Below, one piece after another: positions 7,847 to 14,229 of a DNA stretch of 25,265 nt (position 1 is the first letter of the stretch; every line of letters starts with the position of its first letter). Made by a program: the position numbers and the translations under genes. Origin of the DNA: Bacteroidales bacterium UBA4243. Lineage in GTDB: Bacteria > Bacteroidota > Bacteroidia > Bacteroidales > F082. The notes below the pieces were generated by a model. That model saw nothing but the letters and a program-made list of their open reading frames with translations. It had not been told where the DNA came from and ran no database searches. The DNA lies in NCBI GenBank assembly GCA_002396205.1, contig DGXB01000116.1, positions 1 to 25,265 on the forward strand, given 5' to 3'.

Positions 7847-8345
7847 TCCATACACAATGTGGCTGAAAAAACACAGGAATAGCTTGAATGGGGCAATTTG
7901 TATTGTCGTTGCGATAGTTTTGTTTGTTTGGATTATAGTTTATGGAGGCCATGGGGGTTCCAATAACGATGCGGTTTCGGTCGTAACCATACTTATCGCT
8001 TTATATGCTTTAACACGAGGAGTGTTTACAATGGTTCTGAATTTCAGGGAAAACGATTTGGGATTGTCGGTTTACCGGCATGTCTGCATTGAATTATATA
8101 ATCAGTTGTTTTTTGTGTATGAGAGGATGCTTTGGATTTGGGTTTTGTTGCCGGCCTTGACATCGTATTGCTGGCTTATGGTTGGGAATGCTGAAACGCG
8201 AAAATGGATGGTTGCTGTAATGGGCACGATTACCATCGTCTTACTATCAGTTTTCACGAAACCATTGATTCGGAAAAGGCGTTATTTACGCAAAAGGATA
8301 AAAGAAATAGAAAACGACCTTGTCAAGACAAACGCTTCTTCTTGA
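7833..8345 (+). CDS. Four-span membrane protein coupled to the sigma factor; possible anti-sigma
   Basis: I do not recognise this 170-residue protein. It has four hydrophobic segments (about residues 20-37, 46-69, 99-117 and 124-142), a short basic N-terminus (MKTYNPYTMWLKKHRNSLNG) and a strongly charged C-terminal tail (RKRRYLRKRIKEIEND, about 147-162) that could form a cytoplasmic helix. It begins inside the sigma-factor gene (14-bp overlap). Membrane proteins encoded this way next to ECF sigma factors are often anti-sigma factors or signal sensors, but no known anti-sigma domain (zinc-binding ASD, FecR or RskA type) is visible, so that role is inference from position. The DNA is AT-rich like its partner. 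Confidence 0.65.
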   Translation: MKTYNPYTMWLKKHRNSLNGAICIVVAIVLFVWIIVYGGHGGSNNDAVSVVTILIALYALTRGVFTMVLNFRENDLGLSVYRHVCIELYNQLFFVYERMLWIWVLLPALTSYCWLMVGNAETRKWMVAVMGTITIVLLSVFTKPLIRKRRYLRKRIKEIENDLVKTNASS

Positions 8346-8392
8346 GCGAGGTTTGTAAAGTCTATAGAAGCGGCATTTAACTTTGATAAGAT

Positions 8393-8764
8393 ATGAGAAA
8401 AACGCAAGGTTTTATTGAGTTGGTGATAGGTCTGTTAGGCTTGTCGGCAATACTCTGTTTGGGGAGTTATTGGACGTATATCCCTTTGGTCGTTTATGGG
8501 GTGCTATCGATAGCGCTAATTCGTAGAATAGGCAAAGAACAACTGACAAAGGACGAAGAGCAAAGCACTCGTAAACGCAATGTGACAACTTTAATCGGAT
8601 GGGCTTTTGCTGCCGTCATCTGCTATATTACTTTTAAGGATTCGAGAATGGGTGAGGGTGGCGTATGGTTTATCCTTTCTGCTTATGTATTTCTGCTGAT
8701 GCATGGGATTGCTTTCATGGCTCCAATCAATTCGTTTCCCAACGAAAGAAATGAAGGGAAATAA
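8393..8764 (+). CDS. Small four-span membrane protein of unknown function
   Basis: This 123-residue protein has hydrophobic segments at about residues 6-23, 26-44, 63-81 and 89-108, with a charged loop between the second and third (RRIGKEQLTKDEEQSTRKRN, 44-63). No signal peptide or conserved domain is recognised. It follows the preceding membrane-protein gene after 47 bp on the same strand and shares its AT-rich composition, so it probably belongs to the same module. The ATG at 8393 follows a GATAAGAT sequence with no clear Shine-Dalgarno site. The call as a real gene rests on the coherent membrane topology and on position. Confidence 0.6.
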   Translation: MRKTQGFIELVIGLLGLSAILCLGSYWTYIPLVVYGVLSIALIRRIGKEQLTKDEEQSTRKRNVTTLIGWAFAAVICYITFKDSRMGEGGVWFILSAYVFLLMHGIAFMAPINSFPNERNEGK

Positions 8765-8803
8765 GTCTTTATAAGGTATTGAAGAGGCTTGTGGAGCATA
8801 AAA

Positions 8804-8831
8804 AAAACGGGGCGGATCTCCGTCCCGTTTT
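8804..8831 (-). terminator. Intrinsic terminator of the hsp20 gene
   Basis: A 12-bp stem (AAAACGGGGCGG with CCGTCCCGTTTT, one G-T wobble) closes the 4-nt loop ATCT. Read on the minus strand it is followed by a T-run, so it terminates hsp20. On the plus strand the arm ends in four T, so it may also stop transcripts from the sigma-factor module. Confidence 0.85.
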
Positions 8832-8852
8832 GATGGGTTGGTTTGCAATACC

Positions 8853-9272
8853 TTACCCGATTTCGATGGTCTGCACGGCCTGCTTTTTCTCGTCCATGGT
8901 CACCTTCGGGATGACGATGTCCAAGATGCCGTTTTCGACCTTGGCGCTGATTTGCTCCTTGTGGATGTCCTCAGGCAGCATCACCGTCTGGCGGAAGTGC
9001 TCCACCGAGAACTCGTGGCGCAGGTAGCGCACATCGTTGTTCTTCTCCTCGTGCTTGGTTTCCTTGGTCATCTCGACGACCAGGTTGCCTTCTTGGTCGA
9101 TGCTCAACTTCACGTCGTCCTTGGTGAGGCCAGGGATGCAGAGTTCGAGTTTGTAGTTGTCCTTCGTCTCCATGATGTTCATGCGAGGCGTTGAATACGT
9201 GTTGTCGTTCCAGTTCATCAGTTCGTTGAACAGTGTAGGCATAAAGTCTTGGTTTCTTCTAGTTACTAACAT
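8853..9272 (-). CDS. Small heat shock protein, Hsp20/alpha-crystallin family
   Basis: This 139-residue ATP-independent chaperone binds unfolding proteins in the cytoplasm as large oligomers. The N-terminal arm is short (about residues 1-28). The alpha-crystallin domain covers about 29-128, starting at PRMNIMETKDNYKLELCIPG and including VKLSIDQEGNLVVEM and the conserved ENGILDIVIPK strand near 113-123. A short tail ending in IEIG resembles the C-terminal I-x-I anchoring motif. An AGGAGA at 9281-9286 lies 8 nt before the ATG, an unusually good Shine-Dalgarno site for this genome. I see no CIRCE element upstream. The gene stands alone with its own terminator. Confidence 0.92.
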   Translation of the reverse strand: MLVTRRNQDFMPTLFNELMNWNDNTYSTPRMNIMETKDNYKLELCIPGLTKDDVKLSIDQEGNLVVEMTKETKHEEKNNDVRYLRHEFSVEHFRQTVMLPEDIHKEQISAKVENGILDIVIPKVTMDEKKQAVQTIEIG

Positions 9273-9349
9273 GGTTTTGATCTCCTATTTTTTTTGTTGT
9301 TTGACTTATTTGTTCTAGTTTGTGCAGGGACTCACGTCGCCTGCTTATT

Positions 9350-9413
9350 GGCTGTCGTCCCTTCGGGACTTTGCGTCGCTTCGCGTCATTGCGAGGAACG
9401 AAGCAATCCAGAA
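9350..9413. repeat. Dispersed-type intergenic repeat with nested hairpins
   Basis: The block contains a small hairpin (GTCCCTTCGGGAC, 9357-9369) and then ATTGCGAGGAACGAAGCAAT (9388-9407), whose ends ATTGC and GCAAT are inverted. From memory this resembles the 'GTCATTGCGAGGA..GAAGCAATC' type sequence that recurs between genes in many bacterial genomes. Only one copy is in this window, so its repeated nature is inferred. Confidence 0.5.
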
Positions 9414-9506
9414 TTCCTTTCTTTTTCTTCGTCCCTTTCCTTTCGCTCGGACGACTCTGCATAGTCAAATTCTTTGCCAGAGCCAAAAAGAGGCCAAATC
9501 CCTTGT

Positions 9507-9569
9507 TTTTGCTGACAAAATTTCCGAGTCAATGCCGTTTTGATTGAATTTTGCTGACAAAATTTCCGA
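9507..9569 (+). repeat. Two 21-bp direct repeats, 42 bp apart, upstream of the MFS gene
   Basis: The 21-bp sequence with core GCTGACAAAATTTCCGA occurs at 9507-9527 and again at 9549-9569. The sequences after each copy are also loosely alike (around CCGTTTTGAT and GCGGTTTTAT), suggesting a 42-bp duplicated unit. The second copy contains an AATTTTG/CAAAATT inverted repeat. Its place just upstream of the promoter makes an operator role plausible. Confidence 0.75.
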
Positions 9570-9596
9570 AATAAGCGGTTTTATGGCTTTATTCCG

Positions 9597-9604
9597 TACT
9601 TTTG
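9597..9604 (+). promoter_or_regulatory. -7 box of the MFS gene promoter
   Basis: TACTTTTG fully matches TAnnTTTG and lies 25 bp before the ATG at 9630. No clear TTTG is seen 19-21 nt upstream, so the promoter may need an activator or the paired repeats at 9507-9569. Confidence 0.55.
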
Positions 9605-9629
9605 CCGCCTCAAAATCGGAGACAGAGTC

Positions 9630-10823
9630 ATGGAGGAGAAACTTTTCAATAAGAACTATTTGTGCCTTTGCGCGGCCAACTTTCTGTTTTTCTTTTCGTT
9701 TTATCTGCTGCTTCCCGTGTTGCCTTTCTTCATCATGGAAAAGTTCCAAGCGGGCAATGCGGTGATAGGTACGGTCATTTCGTGTTATACTTTGGCAACT
9801 CTCGTGGTGCGGCCTTTTTCGGGCTATATGATGGATACCTTCAAGCGTAAACCCTTGTATCTGTTGGCTTTGTCGATTTTTACAGCGGTGTTTGTGGGTT
9901 ATCTTTTTGCCGCAACCATCACTATATTAATAATGGTGCGCATAGTTCATGGCTTGGCGTTTGGTCTCACTTCGGTGGGTGGCAACACTTTGGTCATCGA
10001 CGTGGTGCCGTCGGAGCATAGGGGAGAGGGCATCGGCTATTTCGGCGTGGCCAACAACATTGCCATGGCCGTCGGCCCGATGACGGGATTGTTTGTCTAT
10101 GAGCATTTTAGCTTCAATGCCATCTTCATGGGCTGTATGGCTTGTAGTCTGATGGCGGCCTTGTTCGCTTCGCGGATTCAGACTAAAGTAAGGCCTCCCG
10201 TCAAGCGTCCACCCATTTCCTTGGACCGTTTCATCTTGATCAAAGGATTGTTGGCAGGTGTGTCGTTCACCTTGTTGGCCTTTGCCTACGGACAGATTTC
10301 CAACTATATCGCCCTCTATGCCAAGGAGATGGGCCTGACTATCAGCAGTGGCTTGTTCTTCACGGTGTATGCCGTTGGCCTGATTGCCTCACGGCTTTTT
10401 GCCGGCAAGATGATTGACCGAGGGAAGGTTACTCAAATCATCGCTTTGGGTCTGGGTATCGTCGTGATAGCATTGTTTGGCTTGGGCATGTGCCATCATT
10501 TCAATGCCTTGGGCACGGATTATACCGCCGTCGCCTTCTTGGTTGTCGCCTTGGTTTGTGGTTTGGGATTTGGTGCGGCTTTCCCGTCGTTCAATGCTTT
10601 GTTCATCAACCTTGGCACCAATGCGCAACGCGGCACGGCCACTTCCACCTACTTGACAACTTGGGACTTGGGTCTTGGCATCGGCATTTTCTCTGGAGGT
10701 ATGCTCTCCGAGCATTTCTCGTTCTCGGCGGCGTATCTCGTTGCCGACGTGGTGGTGCTGGTGTCGCTCATCTTTTTTGTGATTGTCGTAACGCCTCATT
10801 ATCAGAGGAATAAATTGAGATAG
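9630..10823 (+). CDS. Major facilitator superfamily transporter (DHA1-like)
   Basis: This 397-residue protein has the 12-span MFS plan in two six-helix halves. The loop between spans 2 and 3 carries a motif A variant, VRPFSGYMMDTFKRKPLYL (about residues 61-79), and the equivalent loop in the second half carries ASRLFAGKMIDRGK. A glycine-rich stretch at GLAFGLTSVGGNTLVIDVVP (about 114-133) matches the span 4/5 region. The family mostly exports drugs or small metabolites by proton antiport; no substrate can be assigned. It heads a plus-strand pair with the GNAT gene, 11 bp downstream, which may be co-transcribed. Confidence 0.9.
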   Translation: MEEKLFNKNYLCLCAANFLFFFSFYLLLPVLPFFIMEKFQAGNAVIGTVISCYTLATLVVRPFSGYMMDTFKRKPLYLLALSIFTAVFVGYLFAATITILIMVRIVHGLAFGLTSVGGNTLVIDVVPSEHRGEGIGYFGVANNIAMAVGPMTGLFVYEHFSFNAIFMGCMACSLMAALFASRIQTKVRPPVKRPPISLDRFILIKGLLAGVSFTLLAFAYGQISNYIALYAKEMGLTISSGLFFTVYAVGLIASRLFAGKMIDRGKVTQIIALGLGIVVIALFGLGMCHHFNALGTDYTAVAFLVVALVCGLGFGAAFPSFNALFINLGTNAQRGTATSTYLTTWDLGLGIGIFSGGMLSEHFSFSAAYLVADVVVLVSLIFFVIVVTPHYQRNKLR

Positions 10824-10834
10824 GAGATATTTAT

Positions 10835-11449
10835 ATGGACGCAAGATTTCGGGAATCGGAACGCGAGACTTTATGCAATGTTCTGCTGCGGGATGCTTCA
10901 ATGATTGATGCGCCGTTCATTGCTCGTGTGGTATTGGCGGGCCTCGACTTACTCGACATGGGCGAGGCAATGTCGGAAGAACAACGTCCGTTTTTCAATC
11001 ACTTGGTTGACATTTGCGGGATGGACGACACCTTGTATAGTTACCGCCACACCCGCATCGCAGAGGTGGATGGCATGGCAGTTGGTGCCTTGGTGGCTTA
11101 CGATGGTGCTCCTTATGCCGAGATGAGTGCCAGAACCTTCGGCCTTGTACAACAAACCTCTGGCATGGACCTGTCAAAAAACGCCATGGAGACAGGCCCC
11201 GGAGAGTTCTATCTCGATAGCATGGCCATTCTCCCCGAGTATCGCGGCCATGGCATCGGCCATGCTCTGATGCGCGACAGGATGGAATGGGCTTTCAGGA
11301 ATGGTTTCAAGGCTGTTACGTTACTCGTCGACAAGGATAAGCCGCATTTGCAAGCTTATTATGAAAGCCTTGGTTTTGTTCAGATGGGCAAGATGTTCGT
11401 GTTTGGGGCGTGGTACTGGAAGCTATGTTGCGTGTCTTCGACACGCTGA
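10835..11449 (+). CDS. GNAT-family N-acetyltransferase
   Basis: This 204-residue protein is predicted to transfer an acetyl group from acetyl-CoA to an amine. The acetyl-CoA-binding motif A is LDSMAILPEYRGHGIGHALM (about residues 127-146), with RGHGIG matching the R/Q-x-x-G-x-G/A consensus. The conserved YYESLGF (175-181) marks the last part of the domain. The acceptor is unknown. AGGAG at 10822-10826, 8 nt from the ATG, supports the start. The end is odd: residues after WYWKL (CCVSSTR) and the stop codon are encoded by a perfect hairpin of repeat type (11430-11446), so the original C-terminus may have been replaced. Confidence 0.85.
   Translation: MDARFRESERETLCNVLLRDASMIDAPFIARVVLAGLDLLDMGEAMSEEQRPFFNHLVDICGMDDTLYSYRHTRIAEVDGMAVGALVAYDGAPYAEMSARTFGLVQQTSGMDLSKNAMETGPGEFYLDSMAILPEYRGHGIGHALMRDRMEWAFRNGFKAVTLLVDKDKPHLQAYYESLGFVQMGKMFVFGAWYWKLCCVSSTR
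11430..11446 (+). terminator. Hairpin at the end of the GNAT gene, possible terminator
   Basis: GCGTGTC and GACACGC form a perfect 7-bp stem around TTC, ending directly before the TGA. A 5-bp inverted repeat (GCTGA/TCAGC) follows, then T-rich sequence at 11469-11486. The T-run is about 24 nt from the hairpin, so termination activity is uncertain and the element may be a dispersed repeat. Confidence 0.4.
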
Positions 11450-11487
11450 GTGCGAGCGTCAGCTTCGTTGTTTTTTCGCTTTTTTGC

Positions 11488-11517
11488 TTGGTAAAGACGA
11501 TATTTTCCCTACCTTTG
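11488..11517 (+). promoter_or_regulatory. Bacteroidota promoter for the EEP-family gene
   Basis: TTG at 11488-11490, a spacer of 19 nt, and TACCTTTG at 11510-11517 match the consensus in sequence and spacing. It lies 21 bp before the ATG at 11539, which supports that start over an upstream in-frame ATG at 11410. Confidence 0.75.
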
Positions 11518-11538
11518 TGCCAACAAAACTTGTTGAAA

Positions 11539-12489
11539 ATGAAAAAACTGTTCTTTATCTCATTCCTCCTGCTGGCTCTCCAGATGAGTGCTCAGCAAAT
11601 GCTCGTTGGCACCTACAACATCCGCTACAAGGCTTGGAACGACAGTGTTCAGGGTAACCAATGGCAGAAGCGCTGCCAAGTGATTTGCGACCAAGTCAAT
11701 TTTATGGCTCCCGACCTCTTCGGGGCGCAAGAAGTGCTGTGGGGTCAGCTTCAAGACATGCTCAAAGGCCTTGATGGCTACGACTTCATCAGCGTTGGTC
11801 GCGACGATGGCCAACGCGGTGGCGAGCACGAGCCGATCTTCTACAAGAAAGACAAATTCAAGCTCCTCGACCACGGCGACTTCTGGCTGAGCGAAACGCC
11901 TGAGAAGCCGGGCTTGGGCTGGGACGCTGCATGCGTCCGCATCTGCACCTGGGGCAAGTTTGCCATGAAGGCGGGCGAACAAAAGCGTCATGGCTTGTTC
12001 AACCGTAGGAAAAAGGATGAGCAAATCGTGTTCTATTACTTCAACCTCCACATGGACCATGTGGGTGTGGTGGCCCGTCGCGAGGCGGCCAAATTGGTCG
12101 TGCAACGCATCCGCCAAATGGCCGATGGCTATCCCGTCATCCTCACTGGCGACTTCAACGTGGACCAAACGAATGAAGTTTATTCGATTTTCACGAAGTC
12201 GGGGCTGCTGAAGGACAGTTATGAGGCTGCCCGTATCCGCTTTGCGGAGAACGGCACGTTCAACAATTTCAGGCCGGAATTGCTTACCAACAGCCGCATC
12301 GACCATGTGTTTGTCTCGCCTCAGACCCATGTAGAGGCTTACGGTGTCTTGACCGACAGCTACTGGACCCGCGATGACGTCGACGATGCCCTCAAAGGCA
12401 CCGATGCCCCACAGGAAATTTCTTTCGACTCTTGCACACGCCGCAATCCTTCCGACCATTATCCGGTGTTTGTGAAGTTGAAACTTTGA
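11539..12489 (+). CDS. Secreted endonuclease/exonuclease/phosphatase (EEP) family protein
   Basis: The start at 11539 gives 316 residues with a clear signal peptide (MKKLFFISFLLLALQMSAQQ), so the enzyme works outside the cytoplasm. The metal-dependent EEP active site is complete: N27 in GTYNIR, E65 in GAQE, NLHMDH (169-174), TGDFN (203-207), RIDHVF (253-258) and the catalytic histidine in SDHYP (305-309). The family hydrolyses phosphodiester or phosphomonoester bonds in nucleic acids, inositol phosphates or sphingolipids; the substrate here is not determined. It has its own promoter. Its last 31 bp overlap the 3' end of the convergent permease gene. Confidence 0.88.
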   Translation: MKKLFFISFLLLALQMSAQQMLVGTYNIRYKAWNDSVQGNQWQKRCQVICDQVNFMAPDLFGAQEVLWGQLQDMLKGLDGYDFISVGRDDGQRGGEHEPIFYKKDKFKLLDHGDFWLSETPEKPGLGWDAACVRICTWGKFAMKAGEQKRHGLFNRRKKDEQIVFYYFNLHMDHVGVVARREAAKLVVQRIRQMADGYPVILTGDFNVDQTNEVYSIFTKSGLLKDSYEAARIRFAENGTFNNFRPELLTNSRIDHVFVSPQTHVEAYGVLTDSYWTRDDVDDALKGTDAPQEISFDSCTRRNPSDHYPVFVKLKL

Positions 12490-13406
12490 TGTTTTTGTTT
12501 TCTTCTTACTTCGCTCCAAGTCTGTAGCACCACTGAAATGATAATCAGTGCAATACCGATGCAGAAAGAGAAATTCAATTCCTTGTACTCGCTGAAAATG
12601 AACATCGAAAGGATGATGCTGTAAACAGGCTCCAGATTGTAGGTCAGGTTGACGGTGAAGGCCGGGATTTTCTGCAACACAATGATTTGCAGCAAACAAA
12701 GCCCGATGGTGCAAACGACCACCATAAATGCCAGATAAGCATAGTCCATTCCGACGGGATAAATGCGCCCGACGGGGATGAACATATTATATAAAGGTAT
12801 GAGGCAAGTCAGGCCGATGAGACCACCGATCATCTCCCAAAGCAGCATGTTCTTGGCCTCGTAATGCTTGCCAACCCTTTGGTTTGCAATGGCAAACAGT
12901 GCATATATCGCCGATGATATTACACCCAAAACAATGCCCAACCGATAGCGCGAATCGAAGTGGAAGATGAGGTAGATGCCAAGGATGGTGAGCAGACTGA
13001 AGAGAAATTCGCGCCCCGAAAACCTGTGTTTGTTGATGATGGGTTCAAACAAGGCCGTGAAAAACCCCACCAACGAGAAACACACCACCCCGATGCTGAC
13101 GTTGCTCGCCTTGATGGAGGCGTAGAAAAACACCCAATGCAGGCAAAGCAACATGCCTACGCCGCCCATCTGCAAAATGTCCCCGAATTTGTACCGCTGT
13201 AGGGATGCACCGCGTGCGTCCGTTCCACCGCGCGTGTTTGTTTTCAACAGCCCACCCACCCGCAAATACAAAAACATAATCACCGCCGCAGCCGCCATGC
13301 GCCACCATACCAAAATGGCCGAATCCAAGGTGATGAGTCGGCCCAAAACGCCCGTGAATCCGGCAATGAAGACGGAGAGATGCAGCAGGAAATAGTCTTT
13401 TTTCAT
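12459..13406 (-). CDS. EamA/DMT-superfamily permease with a hydrophilic loop insert
   Basis: This 315-residue protein has about ten spans in two EamA repeats, as in the drug/metabolite transporter superfamily; FYASIKASNVSIGVVCFS (about residues 94-111) and the second-half NLTYNLEPVYSIILSMFIF are typical. It is a secondary transporter or exporter of unknown substrate. The loop after the second span carries about 16 extra polar residues (TNTRGGTDARGASLQR, 56-71) encoded by GC-rich, repeat-like DNA; see findings. The ATG overlaps the stop of the upstream methyltransferase gene (ATGA), showing coupling. The 3' end overlaps the convergent EEP gene by 31 bp. Confidence 0.88.
   Translation of the reverse strand: MKKDYFLLHLSVFIAGFTGVLGRLITLDSAILVWWRMAAAAVIMFLYLRVGGLLKTNTRGGTDARGASLQRYKFGDILQMGGVGMLLCLHWVFFYASIKASNVSIGVVCFSLVGFFTALFEPIINKHRFSGREFLFSLLTILGIYLIFHFDSRYRLGIVLGVISSAIYALFAIANQRVGKHYEAKNMLLWEMIGGLIGLTCLIPLYNMFIPVGRIYPVGMDYAYLAFMVVVCTIGLCLLQIIVLQKIPAFTVNLTYNLEPVYSIILSMFIFSEYKELNFSFCIGIALIIISVVLQTWSEVRRKQKHQSFNFTNTG
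13194..13241 (-). repeat. GC-rich repeat-like insert inside the EamA permease gene
   Basis: About 48 bp coding for residues 56-71 of the permease. On the plus strand it contains GTAGGGATGCACCGCGTGCG, which resembles the GTAGGGACGCAC-type dispersed repeats found in many Bacteroidota. Two near copies of CACGCGGT/CGCGCGGT occur within it. It is in frame and keeps the permease open. Confidence 0.45.
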
Positions 13407-14173
13407 GGTTTTCTCCGTTGGCGCACGGCCTCAAAAGTGACGATGGCGGTGGTCACCGACACGTTGAGCGAGTCGGCGATGCCGTTCATGGGGATGATGA
13501 TGTTTTGGTCGGCGGCCTCGACCCAAGCGTCAGAGATGCCTGTGGCCTCGGTGCCCATGACGAGGGCTGAGGCCTTGCGGAAGTCGGCGTCGAGGTAGTC
13601 GATGGAGGCCTTGAGGTAGGTGCAATAGATGGTTATCCCATTATCTTTCAGCCATTTGATACATTCCTCAGTGGAGCAGGCATAGACCGGAACGCTGAAG
13701 ATACATCCAATGCTCGCACGGATGGCGTTGGGATTAAACAAATCGGTGGCAGGGTCGGCCACGATGACGGCATCCACGCCTGCCGCATCTGCGGTGCGCA
13801 TCACGGCACCGAGGTTGCCGGGTTTTTCCACCGTTTCCAACACGATAATCAAAGCGTCTTTCCGTGGCTTAAACTCGCTGAGGCTCTTGTATTTAGGTAT
13901 GGTCACGGCCAACAGCCCGTCGCTGCCTTCTCGGTAGGCGATTTTCTCGAAAACCTCTTCCGAAACGGTCTCAGTGAAAGCGGCTTTGATTCTCAATGGT
14001 TCGCGCAGAAGTGCTTCGCACACATAGAGTTGTTCAATCTCGAAGCCGCATTTCTGGGCGCGTTCAATCTCGCGTTGCCCCTCAATGAGGATGCGGTTTT
14101 GCTCGCGGCGCTCCGAGGCTTTTTGCAGCCGCACGAGGTTCTTTATCTTATCGTTGGTTTTGCTGGTGATCAT
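13403..14173 (-). CDS. SpoU/TrmH-family RNA 2'-O-methyltransferase
   Basis: This 256-residue enzyme uses SAM to methylate a ribose 2'-OH in rRNA or tRNA. An N-terminal substrate-binding domain (about 1-95) precedes the SPOUT domain with its three knot motifs: PGNLGAVMRTA (118-128), ALVMGTEATGIS (203-214) and IPMNGIADSLNVSV (227-240). The layout fits the RlmB/TsnR-type subgroup; the exact nucleotide cannot be told. The start ATG at 14173 lies next to an 8-bp tandem repeat that fills the gap to the upstream permease gene. Its stop overlaps the start of the next permease gene, so the three genes are probably one transcript. Confidence 0.9.
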   Translation of the reverse strand: MITSKTNDKIKNLVRLQKASERREQNRILIEGQREIERAQKCGFEIEQLYVCEALLREPLRIKAAFTETVSEEVFEKIAYREGSDGLLAVTIPKYKSLSEFKPRKDALIIVLETVEKPGNLGAVMRTADAAGVDAVIVADPATDLFNPNAIRASIGCIFSVPVYACSTEECIKWLKDNGITIYCTYLKASIDYLDADFRKASALVMGTEATGISDAWVEAADQNIIIPMNGIADSLNVSVTTAIVTFEAVRQRRKP

Positions 14174-14176
14174 ATT

Positions 14177-14229
14177 CAGTTGGCAGTTGTTCAGTTGTTC
14201 AGTTATTCAGTTGTTCAGTTGTTCAGTTG
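14177..14229. repeat. 8-bp tandem repeat (CAGTTGTT), about 6.5 copies
   Basis: Units at 14184, 14192, 14200 (one change, CAGTTATT), 14208 and 14216, with partial units at 14177 and 14224. It covers the gap between two minus-strand genes and the last codons plus stop of the upstream permease. The 8-bp period is not a multiple of three. Confidence 0.9.

Larger units (their letters stand above)
9273..9629. other. Repeat-rich intergenic region of about 360 bp with no gene
   Basis: This gap between divergent hsp20 and the MFS gene holds four things. Next to hsp20 is its leader with the Shine-Dalgarno site. At 9350-9413 is a GC-rich block resembling a dispersed intergenic repeat. At 9507-9569 is a pair of direct repeats. 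At 9597-9604 is the -7 box of the MFS promoter. Short open frames here overlap the repeats and show no protein-like features. No tRNA or structured RNA is recognised. Confidence 0.7.

Noticed and set aside
9320..9547. Small plus-strand open frames of 73-75 residues in the hsp20-MFS gap
   Set aside because: They are encoded by the repeat block and T-rich sequence, with no start signal or protein-like pattern.
11560..12714. 384-residue minus-strand open frame across the EEP gene
   Set aside because: It mirrors the EEP coding frame, crosses into the permease gene, and has no signal, domain or start context.
14177..14229. CRISPR array
   Set aside because: The 8-bp units are contiguous without spacers and no cas gene is present.
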